Shown in pieces: positions 56,356 through 64,000 of a stretch of 64,000 nt of DNA (its first letter is position 1; each line of letters starts with the position of its first letter). A program made the position numbers and the translations under genes. Where the stretch lies: the NCBI GenBank assembly GCA_027028145.1, contig JALVJV010000011.1, forward strand, positions 62,001-126,000, read 5' to 3'. Source of the DNA: Archaeoglobaceae archaeon (GTDB taxonomy: Archaea > Halobacteriota > Archaeoglobi > Archaeoglobales > Archaeoglobaceae). Below the pieces are notes generated by a model, which saw nothing but the letters and a program-made list of their open reading frames with translations, did no database searches and was not told the DNA's origin.

Positions 56356-57246
56356 ATATCTGTTTTCGAAATCAAGCTGATCTAATGCGATCAATCTCGA
56401 AATACTTTCCAGCTTGCTCAAATCATCGGCGGAAAATTTGTCGAAGAAATCCTTTACAGCTTTACCGAACTCCGTCTTGGCTCCTCTCCATTTAACGAAC
56501 TTATAGGTGTTGTAAGCCGAAACGAGCAAGTTCAGAACGTTCAGAATGAGCTTACGGCGATAAATTTTTTTCTTTCGGAAATCCAATCGTTCGTAAGTTT
56601 TCATACCGATGGAAATAGCCTTCGAGCAGTCTACGGTGCACGGATAGAAGTTGGATGTGAAAAATGCGAAGTATTCCTGAGGCAACTCCTTCGGAGGGTT
56701 GGAGAAGTAGCTTAGAGTGTCGTTGAAGATGCCGGATTCCAAACACTCCAAAATCGTGACTGTTTCGGGAGGACTCGATTCTCCCAAGATGCTGTTTTTC
56801 TTGAGCTCGATGAAATTAGATACGCAACACTCCGGATAGCCCAAAATTTCCCCCTCGATCTTGCTTATCTTAAGCCTATCCTTGATCGATCTCTCCCTTA
56901 CCGCCTTAAATTCGAATGACGTAATCCTCTCAAGCTTCCTTTCGATGACCTTCCTTTTCTTCGACCTGCAAACGTAAACTATCAGATCGGGTGCAATTTC
57001 GAAAGCCAAGACCCTGCTTAAGATCGAAGGAGCTACGATCACATCCAACCCCATTTCCGCCAGCTTGACGTAGTCCTCGCTCTTCTCTATTTCGGATTCG
57101 GCAAATCTCTTAGCATACTTAGGATTTTCGAGAACGAGCGATCTAAATTTGGCTACTTCTCTGAAAGGGTGAACCGGCATAACGCAATCCGTAAGATTCG
57201 CTTTAATCCTTTCGATTTCGATGTAAAAAGCCGGATTCCTCTCCAT
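56338..57246 (-). CDS. DUF483-family archaeal protein
   Basis: 302 residues. EGEILGYPECCVSNFIELKK with adjacent Cys and FFTSNFYPCTVDCSKAISIGMKTYERL identify it as DUF483-like, a family limited mostly to archaea. The conserved Cys cluster (ECC ... PCTVDC) suggests metal binding. Helical N-terminal region. No function known to me. Monocistronic, divergent from adk. Confidence 0.7.
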   Translation of the reverse strand: MERNPAFYIEIERIKANLTDCVMPVHPFREVAKFRSLVLENPKYAKRFAESEIEKSEDYVKLAEMGLDVIVAPSILSRVLAFEIAPDLIVYVCRSKKRKVIERKLERITSFEFKAVRERSIKDRLKISKIEGEILGYPECCVSNFIELKKNSILGESSPPETVTILECLESGIFNDTLSYFSNPPKELPQEYFAFFTSNFYPCTVDCSKAISIGMKTYERLDFRKKKIYRRKLILNVLNLLVSAYNTYKFVKWRGAKTEFGKAVKDFFDKFSADDLSKLESISRLIALDQLDFENRYLMHLD

Positions 57247-57298
57247 TTTTGGAGATTAAAATCAAAAGATTTAAAACTTTTTTAGATAATTTCGGATC

Positions 57299-57952
57299 AT
57301 GAACATAATTTTATTGGGTCCTCCCGGAGCGGGTAAGGGAACGCAGGCGAAGAGGATAGTTGAAAAATACGGTATTCCGCACATAGCAACCGGAGACATT
57401 TTAAGAGAGGCAGTTGCGAAAGGAACTGAACTCGGAAAGAAAGCCAAGGAGTATATGGACAGAGGAGAACTCGTGCCGGATGAGATCGTAATCGGAATCG
57501 TTAAGGAAAGGTTGCAACAGCCGGACTGCGAGAAGGGATTTCTTTTGGACGGTTTTCCGAGAACGATAAAGCAGGCTGAAGCGCTCGATGAGATGCTCAA
57601 GGAGTTGGGTAAGAGCTTGGATGCGGTAATTTACATCGACGTTCCGGAAGAGGAGGTCGTAAAGAGGATCGTAAACAGAAGAACCTGCAGAAACTGCGGA
57701 GCCGTTTACCACCTAATCTACGCTCCCCCGAAGGAGCCGAACAAGTGCGACAAGTGCGGAGGCGAGCTTTATCAGAGAGACGATGACAAGGAAGAGACGG
57801 TAAGGCAGAGGTTCAAGGTTTACATGGAGAATACGGCTCCTCTAATCGAATACTACGAGAAGAAGGGAATACTATACAGGGTGGACGGAACCAAGAGCAT
57901 CGACGAAGTTTGGCAACAGATCGATGCTATTTTGCAGAAGTTTGCCAAATAA
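57299..57952 (+). CDS. adk: Adenylate kinase
   Basis: 217 residues, bacterial-type long form: P-loop [14 protein letters not shown] (7-20), [28 protein letters not shown], and a zinc-binding lid ([26 protein letters not shown]) with four Cys. This differs from the short trimeric archaeal AdkA of Sulfolobus and Methanococcus. It keeps AMP/ADP/ATP in balance. TATA-like ATTTAAAAC (about 57269) upstream. Confidence 0.96.
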   Translation: MNIILLGPPGAGKGTQAKRIVEKYGIPHIATGDILREAVAKGTELGKKAKEYMDRGELVPDEIVIGIVKERLQQPDCEKGFLLDGFPRTIKQAEALDEMLKELGKSLDAVIYIDVPEEEVVKRIVNRRTCRNCGAVYHLIYAPPKEPNKCDKCGGELYQRDDDKEETVRQRFKVYMENTAPLIEYYEKKGILYRVDGTKSIDEVWQQIDAILQKFAK

Positions 57953-58011
57953 TTTTTAAATATTTTTGATCAAATAAGAAAGCTTAAATTTGCGTTGCTC
58001 ATACTTTGCTT

Positions 58012-58203
58012 ATGCCCGGTATCGTTCCACACAGACACTGTATCGTTTGCGGAAGGGCTATCGAGCCCGATCAGACTTTTTGCAGTGAAGAATGCAAAAA
58101 GGCTTGGGATAAGGAAAGAAAAAGACAGAGAAATTTTACGATATTCATGTTCTTGATGTTCTTGGGACTGCTGTTCATACTGATGTTTTCAGCGCCCCGC
58201 TGA
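58012..58203 (+). CDS. DUF2116-type zinc-ribbon membrane protein
   Basis: 63 residues from ATG 58012, with TATA-like GCTTAAATTTG about 27 bp upstream. Zinc ribbon HCIVCGRAIEPDQTFCSEECKKAWDKE, then one membrane helix (FTIFMFLMFLGLLFILMF). The arrangement matches archaeal DUF2116 proteins. Function unknown. Its stop abuts the convergent hsp20 gene. Confidence 0.85.
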   Translation: MPGIVPHRHCIVCGRAIEPDQTFCSEECKKAWDKERKRQRNFTIFMFLMFLGLLFILMFSAPR

Positions 58204-58731
58204 TTACTCGACCTTTATCTTTTTGCCCTTCTTTTCCGGATACTTCTTCTTGAAGACTACCTCGAGAACTCCGTTGTTGTATCTCGCCTTAGCCGATTCC
58301 GGAACAACCTCGCAAGGCAGTTCGACGATTTCGTGGTATCTCCTGTTCTCTCCCTCAGCTTTGATTTCGAGGGTCTTCTCGGTAGCGTTTAGATCTATGT
58401 CCTCCTTCTTGACACCCGGCATCTCAGCTATCACCTGAACCTCATCGTCGGTTTCGATTACATCGATTAACGGCTTCCTCTCCTCGATGCCTTCACCGAC
58501 CGTCGGCTTCGTTCCGAACTCCTTTATTTCAGGCTTGCCATCGGGCCCGATCCTTATCGAGAACCCCTTGACGAAGGGTCTTACCTCTCCGCTCGATGCC
58601 GCTCTGAAGAACTCGTCGAGATCCCTCATCATCCTTTCGAATATCTCGTCGAATATCTCGAACTCCCTCCCGAAGAACTCCTCAAATATGTCGTCCCAAT
58701 CCCTCTCCTTTCTTCTCCTCCACCAAACCAT
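58204..58731 (-). CDS. hsp20: Small heat-shock protein Hsp20
   Basis: 175 residues from ATG 58731 (SD GGAGGTGAG). N-terminal helical Trp/Arg/Glu-rich arm (VWWRRRKERDWDDIFEEFF), then the alpha-crystallin domain (about 80-175: LIDVIETDDEVQVIAEMPGVKKEDIDL, NGVLEVVFKKK). It holds unfolded protein during heat stress. It lies 36 bp after cdc48 on the same strand. In A. fulgidus hsp20 and cdc48 share the operon of regulator HSR1, with hsp20 before cdc48; here the order is HSR1-cdc48-hsp20. Confidence 0.93.
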   Translation of the reverse strand: MVWWRRRKERDWDDIFEEFFGREFEIFDEIFERMMRDLDEFFRAASSGEVRPFVKGFSIRIGPDGKPEIKEFGTKPTVGEGIEERKPLIDVIETDDEVQVIAEMPGVKKEDIDLNATEKTLEIKAEGENRRYHEIVELPCEVVPESAKARYNNGVLEVVFKKKYPEKKGKKIKVE

Positions 58732-58767
58732 TCTTCTCACCTCCGTTCAGCACAATAAAAAGTTAAA

Positions 58768-61131
<2,364 letters not shown>

Positions 61132-61151
61132 TCACCTCACCACAATTATCA

Positions 61152-61163
61152 TAATAACGCACA
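61152..61163 (-). promoter_or_regulatory. TATA box upstream of cdc48
   Basis: CTATATATATCA on the minus strand, 27-38 bp before the cdc48 ATG, in the 50-bp gap after the HSR1-like gene. It implies a second, internal promoter of the heat-shock group. Confidence 0.45.
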
Positions 61164-61175
61164 TGATATATATAG

Positions 61176-61838
61176 CTACCTAATCCTCCAGATAACCTCA
61201 CCTTCAACAACGACCTTCTCAACCAATCCCCTCTTCTCCAACTTCTCAAGCGTTCTCTCCACTTCAACGTAAGGCAATCCGAGCTCGTCGGCGAGTTGCG
61301 GAACTCTGTTCAATCCCTTAGCGAGTCCGAGCAGGATCAGCCTCTCAAAGCTGTCATCGGATACCCGTTCGATCTCGTCGATAATGGTTTCGAACAGTTC
61401 GTTTATCTTGGAATTGATGGCACTCTGGAGCCTCGAAAATGTTCTCTGTAACTCCTCAATTCTGCTGAGCATCCTGCTTACGTCCGAAAGACCCTTAACT
61501 CTGAAATCGAAGCTCTTGACGATCTCTAAGATTTTCTCAAAGGCTGTATCTAATTCCGCTCCGTTTTCCGTCGTTACGTCAGCGTAGAATCTGTGCGGTG
61601 TAATCGAAATTTCAAGTCTGACGTTCTTGTCTATATAGTAGTATCTTCTCCTTCCCTCCTCGAAGCTCTTGATGAGTCCAGCCTTTTCAAGCTTCTCTAA
61701 ATGCTCAAGCACGGCCTTCGGTGCCATCTTTAGAGAGTATGAGATTTCACTAACGTAGCAGGGTTTCTTGGCTAACAACGACAGTATCCTCCTTCTGCTC
61801 TCGTTTCCAAGCACTTCTAAGATCGTGTCGATGTTCAT
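61176..61838 (-). CDS. HSR1-like heat-shock transcriptional regulator
   Basis: 220 residues from ATG 61838 (SD AAGGTGATC). The N-terminal ArsR-like winged helix is IDTILEVLGNESRRRILSLLAKKPCYVSEISYSLKMAPKAVLEHLEKLEKAGLI. A coiled-coil middle follows, then a second C-terminal winged helix (RVPQLADELGLPYVEVERTLEKLEKRGLVEKV). It resembles A. fulgidus HSR1 (AF1298), which represses its own operon with hsp20 and cdc48. The same genes follow here, and its operator sequence is present upstream. Confidence in regulation is high by combination. Confidence 0.9.
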   Translation of the reverse strand: MNIDTILEVLGNESRRRILSLLAKKPCYVSEISYSLKMAPKAVLEHLEKLEKAGLIKSFEEGRRRYYYIDKNVRLEISITPHRFYADVTTENGAELDTAFEKILEIVKSFDFRVKGLSDVSRMLSRIEELQRTFSRLQSAINSKINELFETIIDEIERVSDDSFERLILLGLAKGLNRVPQLADELGLPYVEVERTLEKLEKRGLVEKVVVEGEVIWRIR

Positions 61839-61869
61839 ACGATCACCTTTGATTATCATTGGAAAGTTA

Positions 61870-61884
61870 CTAACATTTGGTTAG
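61870..61884. promoter_or_regulatory. HSR1 operator CTAAC-N5-GTTAG
   Basis: CTAACATTTGGTTAG (arms extend to ACTAAC/GTTAGT) matches the palindrome reported for A. fulgidus HSR1. It lies just downstream of a TATA element (TTTTATATAG on the minus strand, about 61891-61900), about where transcription would start, a position suited to repression. Confidence 0.85.
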
Positions 61885-62101
61885 TGGAAGACTATATAAA
61901 AATTTCGCTAAATTGGGGAGATTACGCAAACTTACCAATATCGTCACTGTTAACATCCGAATCTCCCACCAGTTTCAAGTGTTTAAATTCGCTTTTTCCT
62001 TAAACGAATCTTCTGTGAACTTTCAAGATGGTGAAGTTAGGCATCGTTATCGTAACATATATGAACATTTAATAATGACGGATGCCATCGGGGGTGGTTG
62101 A

Positions 62102-63829
62102 TTGAAAGAGGTGTTCGAGGAGTTCATAGAGATCTCAAAGCTTGATGATAACGAGAAGGAAGGTAGGCTGAGGGAGTTCTTCGAAAAACTGAACAAAATC
62201 AAATTTGGGACTTTCAACTGGGCGGACGAAGTTTTTGAAGGAATACACGTGAAGGAAAACGGAAGTAAGGTCGCGTTAAAGTGGATCGACTTAGAGAATG
62301 GCGAGGAGAAGGAATTCACATACGAGAAATTCGCGAGAATTTCCAATGGTATCGTAAGATTTCTTAGGGATTCGGGTGTTGAGAAGGGTGAATTCTTCCA
62401 CTTCATGTTGCCTCTAATTCCGGAAGTGTGGTTCTGCCATTACGTGGCCGTTAAGGGCGGATTCATAGGAGTGCCGAACGCAAACGTTCTTAGGGAGCTC
62501 GACCTCAAATACAGATTTGAAGTCGCGAAACCGTCCGTAGTTGTGGCTGACGAGGAATCGGCGAAGATAATAGACAACGCTTTGGAGATGGCAAAAGTTG
62601 AGCCTAAGGTGAAGATAATAGTCGGAGACAGAAACGGCTGGGAGCCCATAGACTCGATAGAGGCGAAGAATTGCGATGGAGCAAAGACCAAGTCGGAGGA
62701 TCCGATATTCTGCTTCTTCACCTCCGGAACGACGGGGTTGCCAAAAGGAGTGCTACACACCGCAACTTCTTATCCGGTCGGGCATCTTTCAACCGCGAGC
62801 TTGATCAACGTAAAACCCGAAGATATTCACAACAACCTTAGCGCCGCAGGATGGGCGAAATTTGCTTGGAGCTCTTTCTTCGCTCCTTTCATAGTCGGAG
62901 CTACGGTGTTAGGAATCCACTTCGGAAGGTTCGATCCGAAGAGGTATCTCGAAGCAGTTGATGGTTACGGCGTTAATACCTTCTGCGCCCCACCGACGGC
63001 TTGGCGAATGTTCATGCTCGTGGATGTAAAGGATCTAAAATTCGATAATCTCAGAGAGGCGGTGAGTGCCGGTGAACCGCTGAATCCGGAAATAATAACG
63101 AAGTGGAAGGAGTGGACGGGTGTGGTTATAAGGGACTTCTACGGGCAAACCGAAAGCACCGCAATGATCGGAAATCCGCCGTGGTTGAAAGAGAAAATAA
63201 AGCTGGGGTCGTTCGGAATGCCGACGTTCATGTATGACATCGTTCTGCTCGACGATAACATGAACGAAATTAAGGAGCCCAAAGTCGTTGGACACATAGC
63301 CGTCAGGTTGAGCAGATGGAGACCGATAGGCCTGTTTAAGGGATACTTCGGAAACGCGAGAGAAGACGCCTTCATTGACGATTACTACTTGACGGGAGAC
63401 AAGGCATACTTCGATGAGGACGGATACTGGTGGTTCGTGGCGAGGGCCGATGACGTCATAAAAACTTCAGACTACAGGGTTGGGCCGTTTGAAGTTGAAA
63501 GCGTTCTACTCGAACATCCGGCGGTTGCCGAGGTTGCTGTCGTAGGTAGCCCGGATCCGATAAGGTGGCAGGTGGTAAAGGCGTTCGTAGTTCTAAAGCC
63601 CGAATACAAACCGTCCAGAGAGCTCGCATTGGATATCTTCAGACACTGTAAATCCGTCTTAGCAAAGTTTAAGATTCCGAGAATAATCGAGTTCGTGGAT
63701 TCCCTTCCGAAGACGATTAGCGGAAAGATAAAGAGAAAGGAGCTTAGAATGATGGAAGAAGAAAGGAAGAAGAGAGGAGAGATTGGGGAGCACGAATACT
63801 TCTACAAGGACTTTCCGGAGTTGAGGTGA
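62102..63829 (+). CDS. AMP-forming acyl-CoA synthetase (acetyl/medium-chain type)
   Basis: 575 residues from TTG 62102, with GGGGGTGG as SD. Adenylation motifs CFFTSGTTGLPKGVLHTA, IRDFYGQTESTAMIGNPP, YYLTGDKAYFDEDGYWWFVARADDVIKTSDYRVGPFEVE and the catalytic Lys in LPKTISGKIKRKELR. The pattern is that of the MACS/acetyl-CoA synthetase family; many archaeal members accept short- or branched-chain or aryl acids. Followed by a second synthetase gene with an SD inside its end. Confidence 0.92.
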   Translation: MKEVFEEFIEISKLDDNEKEGRLREFFEKLNKIKFGTFNWADEVFEGIHVKENGSKVALKWIDLENGEEKEFTYEKFARISNGIVRFLRDSGVEKGEFFHFMLPLIPEVWFCHYVAVKGGFIGVPNANVLRELDLKYRFEVAKPSVVVADEESAKIIDNALEMAKVEPKVKIIVGDRNGWEPIDSIEAKNCDGAKTKSEDPIFCFFTSGTTGLPKGVLHTATSYPVGHLSTASLINVKPEDIHNNLSAAGWAKFAWSSFFAPFIVGATVLGIHFGRFDPKRYLEAVDGYGVNTFCAPPTAWRMFMLVDVKDLKFDNLREAVSAGEPLNPEIITKWKEWTGVVIRDFYGQTESTAMIGNPPWLKEKIKLGSFGMPTFMYDIVLLDDNMNEIKEPKVVGHIAVRLSRWRPIGLFKGYFGNAREDAFIDDYYLTGDKAYFDEDGYWWFVARADDVIKTSDYRVGPFEVESVLLEHPAVAEVAVVGSPDPIRWQVVKAFVVLKPEYKPSRELALDIFRHCKSVLAKFKIPRIIEFVDSLPKTISGKIKRKELRMMEEERKKRGEIGEHEYFYKDFPELR

Positions 63830-63834
63830 TGGTT

Positions 63835-64000
63835 ATGCCGTATAGGAAGTTCGAGACGTTTTGGGATTTGTTAAATAGAATATCCTCGGAACACCCCGAC
63901 AATCCGGCGATACTCTTCGACGGCAGGGAGATAAGCTATAAGGAGCTTTTCGATATGGCTAACAGATTGGCATACGCCCTTTTCAAGCTTGGAATAAGAA
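63835..64000 (+). CDS. Second AMP-forming acyl-CoA synthetase, N-terminal part (cut by window end)
   Basis: Frame open from ATG 63835 to the window edge (also ATG 63829, overlapping the previous stop). GAGGTGAT at 63823-63830 supports ATG 63835. The visible 55 residues (FETFWDLLNRISSEHPDNPAILFDGREISYKELFDMANRLAYAL) are the standard opening of AMP-binding synthetases. Likely co-transcribed with the synthetase upstream. Specificity unknown. Confidence 0.8.
   Translation, partial: MPYRKFETFWDLLNRISSEHPDNPAILFDGREISYKELFDMANRLAYALFKLGIR

Overview
The window is archaeal chromosome, most likely from the Archaeoglobales (an Archaeoglobus / Ferroglobus / Geoglobus type hyperthermophile). The clues are an archaeal gyrA, an HSR1-like regulator beside cdc48 and hsp20 as in Archaeoglobus fulgidus, cofC (coenzyme F420), the methanogen-type homocysteine pathway pair, PGF-CTERM surface proteins, a phenylacetate-CoA ligase and a UbiD-type decarboxylase. 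Many genes start almost exactly 27 bp after a TATA box (leaderless transcripts), while genes inside operons have strong GGTGAT Shine-Dalgarno sites. The genus is an inference, not something read directly.

Layout. 0-4.4 kb: end of alaS, a CcmA/CcmB-like ABC exporter, an orphan protein, a VapBC pair. 4.4-9.2 kb: a complete branched-chain amino-acid-type ABC transporter (livM-livH diverging from livK-livG-livF). 9.2-18.1 kb: an AglD-like glycosyltransferase/flippase fusion, CooC-like ATPase, AMMECR1, thioredoxin-like protein, UbiD, tRNA-Ala(CGC), the homocysteine-biosynthesis pair, a DMT exporter. 18.4-24.9 kb: a sequon-rich secreted protein with a small lipoprotein, gyrA, a HEPN protein, PaaK-like ligase, a metallophosphoesterase.

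25-40.3 kb is a nitrogen island: nifH-nifI1-nifI2-nifD-nifK and two small unknown genes, then (after an OGG2 glycosylase and a ferredoxin) amtB-glnK between two closely related ribbon-helix-helix regulators, a metallo-hydrolase, an amidotransferase, a nitrilase-family enzyme, modABC molybdate transport, a small Cys-rich protein and a NifV-type homocitrate synthase. nifD is split by a frameshift in a TA-repeat. No nifE, nifN or nifB lies here. The nifH and amtB promoter regions carry a similar palindrome.

40.4-50.4 kb holds mixed housekeeping genes (hypD, RNA-free RNase P of the HARP type, SAM hydroxide adenosyltransferase, a KaiC-like ATPase with an HTH partner, XTP pyrophosphatase, cofC, Mut7-C and HD proteins, a large PGF-CTERM surface protein, tRNA-Arg). 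50.5-54.8 kb combines an unusual carboxyltransferase, an OadG-tail-like peptide and a biotin-carrier stub lacking the biotinyl domain, followed by a four-subunit 2-oxoacid:ferredoxin oxidoreductase. 54.8-64 kb has an Agl23-type membrane protein, adenylate kinase, the heat-shock group hsp20-cdc48-HSR1 with a recognisable CTAAC-N5-GTTAG operator, and two AMP-forming acyl-CoA synthetases, the last cut by the window end.

No CRISPR array, insertion sequence or integrated element was found. No gene-free stretch exceeds 300 bases.
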